This document shows positions 42,417-52,015 of a stretch of DNA of 64,000 nucleotides, in pieces. How positions within the stretch are numbered: position 1 is the stretch's first letter; the number at the start of each line of letters is the position of its first letter. The stretch lies in assembly GCA_958352855.1 (NCBI GenBank), contig CATWQE010000004.1:31091-95090 (forward strand), given 5' to 3'. A program made the translations under genes and the position numbers. The notes beneath the pieces are model-generated. The model did not search any database and was not told the origin of the DNA. It worked only from the letters and a program-made list of their open reading frames with translations. The DNA comes from an uncultured Bacillota bacterium. Its GTDB lineage: Bacteria; Bacillota; Clostridia; Lachnospirales; Lachnospiraceae.

Positions 42417-44324
42417 ATGGGAACGAATATGAAGGTAACAGAGTTGGACCGTTATTTGTTTGGTCAGGGAACACATTATGAAATTTATAAGTTGTTTGGG
42501 GCACATCCAGGTACCCAGAGAAAAAAAGAAGGCGTGTTTTTTTCTGTATGGGCGCCAAGGGCAAAAAGTGTATCTGTGGTGGGTGACTTTAATGACTGGA
42601 ATCCAGAGGCTAATGAGATGCAGTGTGATAATGATATGGGAATTTATCAGCTGTTTATTCCAGGGGTGAAGAACGGAGATTTGTACAAATACTGTATTAC
42701 TACTTATGATGATCGTCTGTTGTATAAGGCAGACCCATATGGAAATTATGCAGAGTTGCGTCCAGGCAATGCATCTAGAGTTACAGATTTAGCGAAGCCG
42801 TTTAAGTGGGGTGATGCAGCATGGGTGAAGAAGCGCCAGGAGTTTGACCCTGGCAAGGATGCTATGTCCATTTATGAGGTTCATCCAGGCTCCTGGAAGA
42901 AACATCCGGCAAAGGAAGAAGATGACCCTGGATTTTATAATTATCGGGAACTGGCTCATGCTCTGGCTGGTTATGTGAAAGAAATGGGTTATACCCATGT
43001 AGAGCTTATGGGGATTGCAGAACATCCTTTTGATGGTTCCTGGGGATATCAGGTAAGCGGTTATTATGCTCCTACTTCTCGTTATGGGACCCCAGAGGAT
43101 TTCCGATATTTTGTAAACTATATGCACAAAAACAAAATTGGTGTAATCTTAGACTGGGTTCCAGCACATTTTCCAAAGGATGCTCATGGTTTGGCAGATT
43201 TTGATGGAACACCCACGTATGAATATGCAGACCCCAGAAAAGGAGAACATCCAGACTGGGGAACCAAAGTTTTTGACTATGGTAAAAATGAGGTAAAGAA
43301 TTTCCTGATTGCTAATGCACTGTTCTGGATTGAAGAATTTCATGTGGATGGCCTTCGTGTGGATGCGGTTGCGTCTATGTTATATCTGGATTACGGAAGA
43401 GAAGCAGGTCAATGGGTTCCCAACAAATATGGAGAGAACAAAAATCTGGAGGCCATTGAGTTTTTTAAACATTTAAATTCTGTGGTTCTGGGAAAACATA
43501 AAGGAACAGTTATGATCGCTGAGGAATCTACAGCATGGCCTAAAGTAACCGGAAAACCAGAGGAAGGCGGATTGGGCTTCAGCCTGAAGTGGAATATGGG
43601 ATGGATGCATGATTTTTTGGAATATATGAAATTGGATCCTTATTTCAGGCAGTATAATCATTATAAGATGACATTTTCTACTACATATGCATACAGTGAG
43701 AATTATGTGCTGGTGTTGTCCCATGATGAAGTTGTGCATCTGAAATGCTCTATGATTAATAAGATGCCAGGACTTGGGCAGGATAAATTTGAAAATCTCA
43801 AGGCAGGATATTCTTATATGATTGGTCATCCTGGAAAGAAATTACTATTTATGGGACAAGATTTTGGACAGTATCAGGAATGGAGTGAAGCAAGAGAATT
43901 AGACTGGTTTTTGCTTGGAGAGGAAAGTCATCGGAAACTGCAAAATTATGTAAAAGAGCTCCTTAAGATGTATAAAAAATATCCAGCACTGTATGCCAAT
44001 GACCAGAACCCACAAGGACTGGAGTGGATTAATGCAGATGATGCCGCCAGAAGTATTTACAGTTTTGTGAGATGGTCACCAACAGGCAGAAATAATTTGC
44101 TATTTGTGATTAACTATACTCCAGTGGCACGAGATGACTATAGGGTAGGAGTGCCAAAGAGAAAACAATACAAATTAATTTTGAATAGTAAGGAACCAGA
44201 ATTTGGCGGAGATGTTCACAAAGAACAGTTGATATATAAAGCTGTAAAAAAAGAATGTGACGGAAGACCATTCTCCTTTGCATACCCACTTCCAGCTTAT
44301 GGGGTGGCAGTATTCCAGTTTTAG
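42417..44324 (+). CDS. glgB: 1,4-alpha-glucan branching enzyme
   Basis: 635 residues, the usual length. An N-terminal CBM48 domain (FSVWAPRAKSVSVVGDFNDW) precedes the GH13 barrel with VPAHFPKD, DGLRVDAVASMLYLDYG (nucleophile Asp), MIAEES (acid/base Glu) and VLSHDEVVH. The branching-enzyme signature region after the nucleophile is typical. It makes alpha-1,6 branches in glycogen. No glgA, glgC or glgP is in the window, so this is a partial glycogen cluster. Start at 42417 has AAGGGG upstream. Confidence 0.95.
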   Translation: MGTNMKVTELDRYLFGQGTHYEIYKLFGAHPGTQRKKEGVFFSVWAPRAKSVSVVGDFNDWNPEANEMQCDNDMGIYQLFIPGVKNGDLYKYCITTYDDRLLYKADPYGNYAELRPGNASRVTDLAKPFKWGDAAWVKKRQEFDPGKDAMSIYEVHPGSWKKHPAKEEDDPGFYNYRELAHALAGYVKEMGYTHVELMGIAEHPFDGSWGYQVSGYYAPTSRYGTPEDFRYFVNYMHKNKIGVILDWVPAHFPKDAHGLADFDGTPTYEYADPRKGEHPDWGTKVFDYGKNEVKNFLIANALFWIEEFHVDGLRVDAVASMLYLDYGREAGQWVPNKYGENKNLEAIEFFKHLNSVVLGKHKGTVMIAEESTAWPKVTGKPEEGGLGFSLKWNMGWMHDFLEYMKLDPYFRQYNHYKMTFSTTYAYSENYVLVLSHDEVVHLKCSMINKMPGLGQDKFENLKAGYSYMIGHPGKKLLFMGQDFGQYQEWSEARELDWFLLGEESHRKLQNYVKELLKMYKKYPALYANDQNPQGLEWINADDAARSIYSFVRWSPTGRNNLLFVINYTPVARDDYRVGVPKRKQYKLILNSKEPEFGGDVHKEQLIYKAVKKECDGRPFSFAYPLPAYGVAVFQF

Positions 44325-44345
44325 CTGAAACAGGGGGATATTTTC

Positions 44346-45338
44346 ATGGGATTTTATGATTTGCACTGTGATACCATTAGTGCTGTTTATGAGCTTAGAA
44401 AGCAGGGAAAACAGGCAGAGCTACGTAGTAACAGTTTGCACTTGGATTTGGAAAAATTGCGAGTGGGCGGCTATGGCTTACAGACTTTTGCTCTCTTTGT
44501 GGATAAAGAGGCAGTAGAGGATTGTTGTCTGGAAGCTAAAAATATGGTAAAGCTTTTTAAAGAGGAGATGGAAAAGAACCAAGATGTAATTTCTCAGGTT
44601 TATACCTTTGAGGATATTGAAGAAAATGAGAGAAAAGGAAAGTTGTCTGCACTGCTTTCTCTGGAAGAGGGTGCCATATTTGAGAAAAGTCCGGATGATT
44701 TGAAATGGTTTTATGATCAGGGAGCCAGAATTGCCACCTTTACCTGGAATCATGAAAACAGTCTGGGCTATCCTAATTATTTTGGGAATCCCAAAAAGGA
44801 GCGGCCATGGAGCAGGGGAAATTTGCAGGGCTTGAAAAAAAGAGGGATTGAATTTTTAGAAGAGATGGAAAGACTGCATATAATTCCTGATGTTTCCCAT
44901 TTGTCAGATGGTGGTTTCTGGGATGTGGCAAAACATGCAAAACGCCCATTTTTGGCTACTCATTCTAATGCAAGAGGTGTGGCGCCGGATGCTGCCAGGA
45001 ATCTCACTGATGATATGATTCGTGCTTTGGCAGAAAAGGGTGGAATTATGGGTCTAAATTTCTGTGTATCCTTTGTGCGGGAAAAATGGACGCCTGGAGA
45101 ACAAGGAGCTACCATGGAAGAGTTGATTCGCCAGATGAAGTATATTGTAAACATAGGCGGTGAAGAATGTCTGGGACTTGGTTCAGATTTTGATGGAATT
45201 GGAGAAATACCGCAAATGAAAAACGGGGCAGGAATGACCAAGTTGGCAGTAGCTATGGAGCAGGCGCATATGCCTTATAGCCTTATAGAGAAAATCTGTT
45301 GGAAAAATGTGAGACAGTTTCTAAAAGAAAATTTATAG
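44346..45338 (+). CDS. Membrane dipeptidase-type (M19) peptidase
   Basis: 330 residues. M19 zinc ligands: LHCDTIS at the N-terminus, Glu in LSLEEGAIF, His in DVSHLSD and THSNARGVAPDAARNLTDD, Asp in GLGSDFDGIG. These enzymes cleave dipeptides, including L-D or D-amino acid and cysteinyl ones. No signal peptide, so it is cytoplasmic. It lies 21 bases after glgB, the last gene of the TetR-led cluster, with no obvious metabolic link. Confidence 0.9.
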   Translation: MGFYDLHCDTISAVYELRKQGKQAELRSNSLHLDLEKLRVGGYGLQTFALFVDKEAVEDCCLEAKNMVKLFKEEMEKNQDVISQVYTFEDIEENERKGKLSALLSLEEGAIFEKSPDDLKWFYDQGARIATFTWNHENSLGYPNYFGNPKKERPWSRGNLQGLKKRGIEFLEEMERLHIIPDVSHLSDGGFWDVAKHAKRPFLATHSNARGVAPDAARNLTDDMIRALAEKGGIMGLNFCVSFVREKWTPGEQGATMEELIRQMKYIVNIGGEECLGLGSDFDGIGEIPQMKNGAGMTKLAVAMEQAHMPYSLIEKICWKNVRQFLKENL

Positions 45339-45430
45339 GAAAAGCAGAAGAATATTATATGTAGACAATTTTCTGTTGTCTTGTTATTATACTAGGGTAG
45401 CCGAAATACTGAAAATAAAGGAGCTAGAAA

Positions 45431-46351
45431 ATGGATACTCAAAATACAAAGCGTTCATTTGTGCATAATTCCATGAAGGGAATGGTGCTTGTTATCCTAG
45501 GCGCCTCTCTTTGGGGTGTTATGGGTATTTTTGTCAGGGAATTGTCTGCCTCAGGATATAGTAGCTATGACATTGCTTTTTTGCGATGTTTGCTGGCAGG
45601 AATTGGATTTTTTCTTTTTAAAGCTGTTACACAGCCAAAAGTTTTGAAAATCAATGTAAAAGGTTTGATTATTTGCTTTTTATACGGTATTCTTGCCTAT
45701 GCTATGGGGTTTGTATGTTATGGAATTGCAGTAGAAAGGATTCCTGTAGCAGTGGCAACTGTGTTGATGTTTATGAGCCCTGTCTGGGTCGCAATCCTTG
45801 GTGTTCTTGTGTTTAAGGAAAAATTGAGCAAACAGACTGTGTTGGTGATTCTTGTTTGTATTCTGGGAGCTGCTATGGTGGCCGATGTATTTGGAAGTGC
45901 TGGCGGAAGTATGGATTTTGTTGGGATTCTGGCAGGAATTATAAACGGGTTTGGTGTTGCCCTGCAGATTATGATTCCCAGATATTTTGTAAAAAAATAT
46001 GAACGTGATACCATGCTGGTCTACGGATTCCTTGGAGCAGCAGTTGGACTTGCTTTTTTAACGGATTTTAAAACCATTGGGGCAAGCCTGCAAGGTACAG
46101 ATGTAGCTTCTGTAGTTGTCAATGCTCTTTGTCTTGGACTTTTGTGTACCATGGTTGCCAATGTTTCTGTGGTAAAAGCAACTGCGTATATCAATACTAC
46201 CACTTGCAGTATTTTATCTTCTCTTGAGGTAGTAGTGGGAGCCGTAGTTGGGATTTTGATTTTTCATGAATCTATGACAGTGTTACAGGTAATAGGAGCC
46301 GTAGTTGTTGTATGCGCATCCTTAGGACCTACTCTGTTGCAGAAAAAATAA
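45431..46351 (+). CDS. EamA/DMT family transporter
   Basis: 306 residues with about 10 membrane segments in two EamA halves: LVILGASLWGVMGIFVREL near the start and MVANVSVVKATAYINTTTCSILSSLEVVVGAVVGIL in the second half. Members export amino acids or other metabolites. AAAGGAG precedes the ATG; the U-rich terminator follows directly. Substrate unknown. Confidence 0.9.
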   Translation: MDTQNTKRSFVHNSMKGMVLVILGASLWGVMGIFVRELSASGYSSYDIAFLRCLLAGIGFFLFKAVTQPKVLKINVKGLIICFLYGILAYAMGFVCYGIAVERIPVAVATVLMFMSPVWVAILGVLVFKEKLSKQTVLVILVCILGAAMVADVFGSAGGSMDFVGILAGIINGFGVALQIMIPRYFVKKYERDTMLVYGFLGAAVGLAFLTDFKTIGASLQGTDVASVVVNALCLGLLCTMVANVSVVKATAYINTTTCSILSSLEVVVGAVVGILIFHESMTVLQVIGAVVVVCASLGPTLLQKK

Positions 46352-46403
46352 AAAAATGGTCTATGAACATACTATTTGTAAGTATGTTCGTAGACCATTT
46401 TTT
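46352..46403. terminator. Bidirectional terminator
   Basis: AAAAAUGGUCUA-NGAACAUACU pairs with AGUAUGUUCGUAGACCAUUUUUU over about 20 positions around AUUUGUA. A-run before and U-run after the stem serve both strands, ending the EamA gene and the convergent aldolase gene. Confidence 0.88.
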
Positions 46404-46415
46404 GTGCCGGTTACT

Positions 46416-47456
46416 TTATTGATATTTAATCGCTAATGTCTGGAAGTCTTTGACAAAGTCTTTTACTGCGTCTTCGCTGGTTGCCCAGGAGGTGCAGAAG
46501 CGGAGGCAGGTGTGTTCTTTGTCTGGTTTACACTGGAAGGTGGTCAGGCAGATTTCGTTTACTTCCTTGGCTAATTCATTAGGGAAGATGGGGAAAATCT
46601 GATTGGTAGGAGCCTCGCACAGCAGAGGAATGTTCATTTTCTGAAATACCTCTTTTAAAGGCTGCATAAGTCGGATACTTCTTGCTCCTAATTCCAGATA
46701 AAGATTGTCTTTAAATAATTCTTCAAACTGTACGCCAAGCATCCAGCCCTTTGCCAGAATGGCACCTCTTTGTTTCATGTTAAAACGGAAATGGTCTTTA
46801 AACACATCATGAACTAAAACCAGAGCTTCTCCAAACATAGCACCGGTTTTGGTTCCACCAATATAAAAGGCATCGCAAAGTTTTGGCAGGTCTGGAAAAG
46901 TCAGATGAGTAATGTCATTAGCAGCTAAAGCAGCAGCCAGCCTTGCTCCATCCATATAAAGATATAAGTCATGGCGCTTGCAAAAGGCATACAGATCTTC
47001 TAATTCTTCTTTTGTATAAACAGTTCCGATTTCTGTCGGATTGGAAATATAAACCAGTCTTGGTTCTACCCAGTGTTCATTTTCGTGTAAATCCAGAACC
47101 GGACGGATTAAATCAGGAGTCAGCTTACCATCTTGTGTTATTACCGGAAAAACTTTATGGCCCGTTGCTTCAATGGAGCCAGTTTCATGGGTGTTGATAT
47201 GACCGGTTTCAGCGCTGATAACAGCCTCATAAGGCTTTAAAACATGGGAGAGAAAGGTAAGATTTGTCAAAGTTCCCCCTGCAATAAAGTGAATATCAAC
47301 ACTATAATCCTCTAGCGCTTCCTGTATTAAATCCCTAGCTGCCTGAGAATGTTCATCTAATCCATAAGAATTGTTTTGATGATAATTAATGGTTTCAAGG
47401 GCACGAAGAATATTTGGATGTGCGCCTTCACTGTAATCATTGAGAAAATTATACAT
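46416..47456 (-). CDS. Low-specificity threonine aldolase-like PLP enzyme
   Basis: 346 residues, beta-eliminating lyase fold. GGTLTNLTFLSHVL, SAETGHINTHETGSIEATGHK, the PLP Asp in YMDGARLAAAL and the Schiff-base Lys in FYIGGTKTGAMFGEAL are the family blocks. It would split threonine into glycine and acetaldehyde or act on related beta-hydroxy amino acids. RBS GAGAGG precedes the start at 47456. Single gene. Confidence 0.9.
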   Translation of the reverse strand: MYNFLNDYSEGAHPNILRALETINYHQNNSYGLDEHSQAARDLIQEALEDYSVDIHFIAGGTLTNLTFLSHVLKPYEAVISAETGHINTHETGSIEATGHKVFPVITQDGKLTPDLIRPVLDLHENEHWVEPRLVYISNPTEIGTVYTKEELEDLYAFCKRHDLYLYMDGARLAAALAANDITHLTFPDLPKLCDAFYIGGTKTGAMFGEALVLVHDVFKDHFRFNMKQRGAILAKGWMLGVQFEELFKDNLYLELGARSIRLMQPLKEVFQKMNIPLLCEAPTNQIFPIFPNELAKEVNEICLTTFQCKPDKEHTCLRFCTSWATSEDAVKDFVKDFQTLAIKYQ

Positions 47457-47571
47457 GATACAAACCTCTCTTCCTGTGTGAAGTTCCGGAAAATTTCCGG
47501 TATTTTGAAAACTATGGGTTTATTCTAACATAGAATGTGAGTTCTGCACAGAGGGAAAAATCAGGTTAGTG

Positions 47572-47600
47572 TTGAGGTTTTCTGAAATTATAGATATAAT
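47572..47600 (+). promoter_or_regulatory. Promoter of the DapF-like/YesMN operon
   Basis: TTGAGG (47572-47577), 17 bases, TATAAT (47595-47600). The leader to the ATG at 47727 would be about 120 bases and is AT-rich without clear hairpins. Confidence 0.65.
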
Positions 47601-47726
47601 AAAGCAAAGCTAAACATAGAGTTTATGCACAAAATGCAGCGTCCATTCATAAATAATAAATTATAATGATGACTTTATTACTTTAATTTTAACAATAGAA
47701 CTAATTAGGGGAAAGGGAAGGTAAGT

Positions 47727-48563
47727 ATGGAATTCTATAAATATCACAGCTTGGGGAATGATTACTTAGTATATGATTGTAGAAAGAATGAAGAAGAACT
47801 AGAGCCTGAGAAGATTATCAGAATTTGTGCGCGTAAATTTGGTATTGGGGCAGATGGTATTGTGGCAGGACCTTACATGCAAGAGGGTCAGATGCATGTA
47901 AAAGTTTATAATGCAGATGGTTCAGAGGCAGAGCAGGGAGGAAATGCCATTCGTATTTTTGCCCATTACTTAAAAAGTATTGGAGAAGTGAAGAGAGAAA
48001 GTTTTTCTCTGTTTACGAAAAGTGGTGAGGTGGAAATTCGTTTTTTGAACCGAGAAGGAACCAGGATTCAAATGACTATGGGCAGACTTTCGTTTAGCAG
48101 TAAGAAGTTGGGGCTTTCGGGACCGGATAGAGAAGCAGTTCATGAATATTTTAACTTTGGAGGAGAAGAGTATGACTGTACCTGCGTTTCTACAGGGAAT
48201 CCTCACTGTGTTATTATAACTGAGGATATTTCCAGAGCAAAAATATGCGGAATTGGAAAATATTCAGAGTGTGCAGATTACTTTCCAGACAGAACCAATA
48301 CCATTATTGTAAAAATTTTAGATAAGAACAACATTCAGATTGAAATTTTTGAGCGGGGTGTGGGATATACTCTTTCTTCGGCAACTTGTAGCTGTGCAGC
48401 AGCTGGAGCAGCCCTTCGTCAAGGATTGATTGATTCGGATGTTATGGTACACATGCCGGGAGGAAAGCTGTGGACCCAAATTGATGAGGAATGGAATGTA
48501 AAGATGATAGGCAGTGTGAAGCGAATTTGCAAGATAGAGTTGTTTGAGGATTTTTTCCACTAG
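47727..48563 (+). CDS. DapF homologue lacking both catalytic cysteines
   Basis: 278 residues, the length and fold of diaminopimelate epimerase (LGNDYLVYD, NADGSEAEQGGNAIRIFAHY, TGNPHCVII, ERGVGYTLSSATCSC). The catalytic Cys of the first half (family ADGSEAEMCGNG) is Gly71. The aligned Cys of the second half (family GETLACGTGAC) is Ser218, with Tyr214 for the usual Glu. Normal epimerase chemistry needs both thiols, so it is unlikely to be an active epimerase unless the nearby Cys221 or Cys223 act. It leads an operon with a YesM-type kinase 21 bases on. A ligand-binding or regulatory role is an inference. Confidence 0.75.
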   Translation: MEFYKYHSLGNDYLVYDCRKNEEELEPEKIIRICARKFGIGADGIVAGPYMQEGQMHVKVYNADGSEAEQGGNAIRIFAHYLKSIGEVKRESFSLFTKSGEVEIRFLNREGTRIQMTMGRLSFSSKKLGLSGPDREAVHEYFNFGGEEYDCTCVSTGNPHCVIITEDISRAKICGIGKYSECADYFPDRTNTIIVKILDKNNIQIEIFERGVGYTLSSATCSCAAAGAALRQGLIDSDVMVHMPGGKLWTQIDEEWNVKMIGSVKRICKIELFEDFFH

Positions 48564-48584
48564 AAGAGAGGGGCGGATTCCCAT

Positions 48585-50279
48585 ATGAAAAGAATTATCA
48601 GAACGATGCATTTAAATAAGATGCTATCACTTATGCTTTTATGTTTATTAGTTATACAAAGTGTGGTTGTATGGGAATTTGGATCCTTTGGTACTATGAT
48701 GGTTCGGCAACAAGAGGAGGAGTCTGTAGATTATATTTTAAAAACTTACCGTACAAATTTAAATAAAGCGTTAAATAAGATTGAGAGCGATTTGCAGGAC
48801 ATTCTTTCAAATCAAATTACACTGCAAATGCTAAAAAATCGTTCTGACTTGCGGCGTTGGAGAGCTAGTTATAATTTGACTTCCCTTTTGGATGAAAAGC
48901 GGGTTACAACTCAGGATGTAGACGGATATGTGATTTCAGATACAGCATATAATACGTTTCTTATGGCAAGAAATAAAAATATTGAATATTCAGATTTGGA
49001 TGATATTGAATCTTTTTTTAAGCAGATTGATAGGGGAGAAATTATTAGTTCTGGATGGACAGCGGCAGAGATTAATCAAAAGGGATATTTGCTCAAATAC
49101 TATAATTACGGAGAAGTTTTAATCGGGGCAATCGTTTCCCAGGAAAAAATACAGCAAATCTTGTCTTACGGGCAGGACACAGATACAGTGATTGAATTTT
49201 TCGTAACCAATCAAGAAAAAGAAATTATTTGTTCATCAAATCCTACCTGGCAATATGGACAGAAAATAGAAGAAAATGGGACTTCTGTGTTGCGAGAGCA
49301 GAGAATTTTGGATGGAGAATATTTTGTTATGGGAAGTATTCAGCATGTAGGTATGGGAGCCCAGACACCGTATTTTTTTATTATTTTATTTTTCTTGATT
49401 TTAGTGGCAGTATTACTTCTGTTTCTTCGTTTTTTTATGAATAGAGAAGTAATTGGTCCAGTTAAAGTTTTATCTGACACTTCCAAAAAAATTCAGCAGG
49501 GAAATCTTATGGTGAGACCCAGCTATGAATGTCGGAATCAAGAAATGTTGGAATTGAAAGAAACGTATGCTATGATGTTGAACACGATTATAGATTTAAA
49601 GGTGCAACATTACGAAAAAATGATTCAAGTAAAGGATTCAGAATTAAAATATATGCATATGCAGCTTAAACCCCACTTTTTTTTGAATGCTTTATCTACG
49701 ATTAACAGTATGGCATATCAAAACAAGAATGAAGAAATACATGATTTTATCCAGGTGTTTTCAGAGAATATACGTTATATGTTCAGAGCAGGATTGCATA
49801 CGGTTCCACTAAAGGAAGAGATTGCACATGTGGATAAATATTTAGATATGCAGAAACTTCTTTATGCTAATAGCTTTTATGCATATTATGAGATGCCTGA
49901 ACAGCTTGAGAAATATCCGGTACCGCAGATGTTGCTGCATACCTTTGTGGAAAATATTTTTAAGCATGTAATTGATATTAATTCTTTTACTACGATTTTT
50001 ATTGTGTGTTCTTTGGAAGAGCATAACCAGGAAAGCATGCTAAAAATTGAAGTACAGAATACAGGAAAATGTTTCGAGGAAGAAACATTACGCAGAATTA
50101 ATGGTACAGAAGAAGATGGAAATAGTAGTGGGGGAATTGGTCTAATGCACACAAAAGAAATTCTATCTATTATGTATGGACAAAATTCTCTTATTTGGTT
50201 GGAAAATGAAGAGCCCGAAGGGTCAAAGGTGACAGTTTGGATACCAGAAAAAGTAGAACGTGATTTTCATAAGAGCTAA
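48585..50279 (+). CDS. YesM-type sensor histidine kinase
   Basis: 564 residues. Membrane segment 1 covers residues about 14-36, an extracellular domain of about 225 residues follows, and segment 2 is in FFIILFFLILVAVLLLFLRFF. Then come HAMP (GPVKVLSDTSKKIQQGNL), the His_kinase motif LKPHFFLNALSTINSMAY (phosphoacceptor His near 364) and an HATPase with TFVENIFKHV and GGIGLMHTKEIL. It likely senses an extracellular carbohydrate or related ligand and phosphorylates the AraC-type regulator 22 bases on. The RBS GAGGGG is about 11 bases from the ATG, rather far. Confidence 0.9.
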   Translation: MKRIIRTMHLNKMLSLMLLCLLVIQSVVVWEFGSFGTMMVRQQEEESVDYILKTYRTNLNKALNKIESDLQDILSNQITLQMLKNRSDLRRWRASYNLTSLLDEKRVTTQDVDGYVISDTAYNTFLMARNKNIEYSDLDDIESFFKQIDRGEIISSGWTAAEINQKGYLLKYYNYGEVLIGAIVSQEKIQQILSYGQDTDTVIEFFVTNQEKEIICSSNPTWQYGQKIEENGTSVLREQRILDGEYFVMGSIQHVGMGAQTPYFFIILFFLILVAVLLLFLRFFMNREVIGPVKVLSDTSKKIQQGNLMVRPSYECRNQEMLELKETYAMMLNTIIDLKVQHYEKMIQVKDSELKYMHMQLKPHFFLNALSTINSMAYQNKNEEIHDFIQVFSENIRYMFRAGLHTVPLKEEIAHVDKYLDMQKLLYANSFYAYYEMPEQLEKYPVPQMLLHTFVENIFKHVIDINSFTTIFIVCSLEEHNQESMLKIEVQNTGKCFEEETLRRINGTEEDGNSSGGIGLMHTKEILSIMYGQNSLIWLENEEPEGSKVTVWIPEKVERDFHKS

Positions 50280-50301
50280 TAAGAGCTAGGAGAAGAGATG
50301 T

Positions 50302-51891
50302 ATGAATTTACTGATTGTAGATGATGAGGTTGTGACTACAGAAGTTTTGAAAGAACAAATTGACAGAAATAAAATTCCTATCCGACAGATTTTTGTGGCG
50401 TATAATGCAGCTATGGCAAGAGAATGTCTGGAACATCAGAAGATAGACATTGTTCTCTGTGATATTGAGATGCCAAAAGAGAGTGGACTTGAATTATTGG
50501 AATGGATTCGCAAAAGGAATAAAGAGATAGAATTTTTGTTTCTTACTAGTCATGAAAAATTTGAATATGCATTTGGGGCGGTGAAAAACGGAGCGGCAAA
50601 TTATTTGTTGAAACCTTTAGATATGCCTACAATCAATCATGCACTCTATGTTGTAACAGAAAAAATATGTAAGAAAAGGCAGATGAGCTTGGCAGAAGAA
50701 TATTGGAGTTATGGAAAAGGGAAAGTAGAAGCAGATTTTTGGAGATCTGTTTTGCGGGGGGACTTGGGAAATGAGGAAAAGGAAATCCAAATGGAAATTG
50801 AGCGGTACGGTCTTGGATTGGAAAAAGAAAAGAGGTATACCCTTGTTTTAATTCGTGTGCGCAAAGAAGCAGTATTTGCAGAGCTACAAAATACGTCTTT
50901 GAATCAATTTATCTTAGATAATATTTTAGCAGAAACATTTACCAGAAACTTAAAGATGGAAAATGTAATTCATTGGGAAGATAATGGAGAGTATTATATC
51001 TGTGCAGTATCCGATATGGAAGGAAATGAGGTAAAAAGAAGGGGAGAAGAAGTATGCTCCTTGCTGAACCAGTTTTATACTGATCCCATATATGTTGGTT
51101 ATATTTCAGATGAGGGGACTATAGCAGAATTGGGAAATATTTGCAGGGAAATTTTAGTCTATGATAGAAAACATATGCATGATGAAGGGAAATTGCTGAT
51201 TTTTGCAGAGATTACAGGAGAACAGCATACACTGGAGAATGTACTGGATGCGAAATTTATTCTTTCTTGTTTAGAGAAAGGAGAGCGTGTAAAACTTTTA
51301 GAATACCTTCAAAAGATGGTAGCAGAAGTGAAACGAAGGGATACAAGTCTCGCTAATATCCAATATTTTCAGATGGACTTTTTGCAGATAATTGGAGTAT
51401 ATCTTCATAAGCAAGGTATGGATTTGGAGATTTTATTTGAAGACAGCAATTATGTGGATATTCAAAAGAAATCCCTTACTTCAGAATTATCTATGATTCG
51501 CTGGAATGCATATGTGGTAAATAAAATTTTTGACAGCATTAAAAGCAGAGAGAAAAGTGATAATATGGTGGAAATGTTGGTGGATTACATTCGCCAGCAT
51601 TATGAAGAAAATATAACCCGAAATACTTTGGCAGAAATGGTACATTTTTCACCGGAATATGTGGGAAAGACATTTAAAAAACAAACAGGAAGCAGTATTA
51701 ATGATTATGTAAATCAACTTAGGATTGAAGAAGCTAAGAGATTATTAAAAGGAACGGATGATAAAGTGATTGATATAGCTTTAATGGTTGGGTTTGAAAA
51801 TATGCCTTACTTTTCTTCGGTGTTTAAAAAATATACAGGATGTTCTCCAGCAGAATACAAAAAAATTATGGATAAAATTCTGTTTTTGTAA
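50302..51891 (+). CDS. YesN-type response regulator (AraC DNA-binding domain)
   Basis: 529 residues. The receiver domain has DDE at 7-9, phosphoacceptor Asp54 in VLCDIEMPKESGLEL and Lys in LLKPL. A middle region of about 300 residues is unassigned. The C-terminal AraC domain shows LAEMVHFSPEYVGKTFKKQTG and RIEEAKRLLKGTDDKVIDIALMVGFENMPYFSSVFKKYTGCSP in separate helices. It should activate the ABC importer and perhaps citDEF behind it. Ends at a strong terminator, so downstream genes have their own promoter. Confidence 0.93.
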   Translation: MNLLIVDDEVVTTEVLKEQIDRNKIPIRQIFVAYNAAMARECLEHQKIDIVLCDIEMPKESGLELLEWIRKRNKEIEFLFLTSHEKFEYAFGAVKNGAANYLLKPLDMPTINHALYVVTEKICKKRQMSLAEEYWSYGKGKVEADFWRSVLRGDLGNEEKEIQMEIERYGLGLEKEKRYTLVLIRVRKEAVFAELQNTSLNQFILDNILAETFTRNLKMENVIHWEDNGEYYICAVSDMEGNEVKRRGEEVCSLLNQFYTDPIYVGYISDEGTIAELGNICREILVYDRKHMHDEGKLLIFAEITGEQHTLENVLDAKFILSCLEKGERVKLLEYLQKMVAEVKRRDTSLANIQYFQMDFLQIIGVYLHKQGMDLEILFEDSNYVDIQKKSLTSELSMIRWNAYVVNKIFDSIKSREKSDNMVEMLVDYIRQHYEENITRNTLAEMVHFSPEYVGKTFKKQTGSSINDYVNQLRIEEAKRLLKGTDDKVIDIALMVGFENMPYFSSVFKKYTGCSPAEYKKIMDKILFL

Positions 51892-51915
51892 TAAGTGAAT
51901 AATTAATATCTTAAA

Positions 51916-51960
51916 AATGAAAGTTTTTACACCTTTTTGTATAAGAACTTTCATTTTTTT
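51916..51960 (+). terminator. Terminator after the YesMN operon
   Basis: AAUGAAAGUU (51916-51925) pairs perfectly with AACUUUCAUU (51946-51955), followed by U residues to 51960. Confidence 0.85.
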
Positions 51961-52015
51961 AATGCTATAGTTATTGTATCAAACAAAGAGAAGTAATAAA
52001 AAAGGAGGAAGGCGT

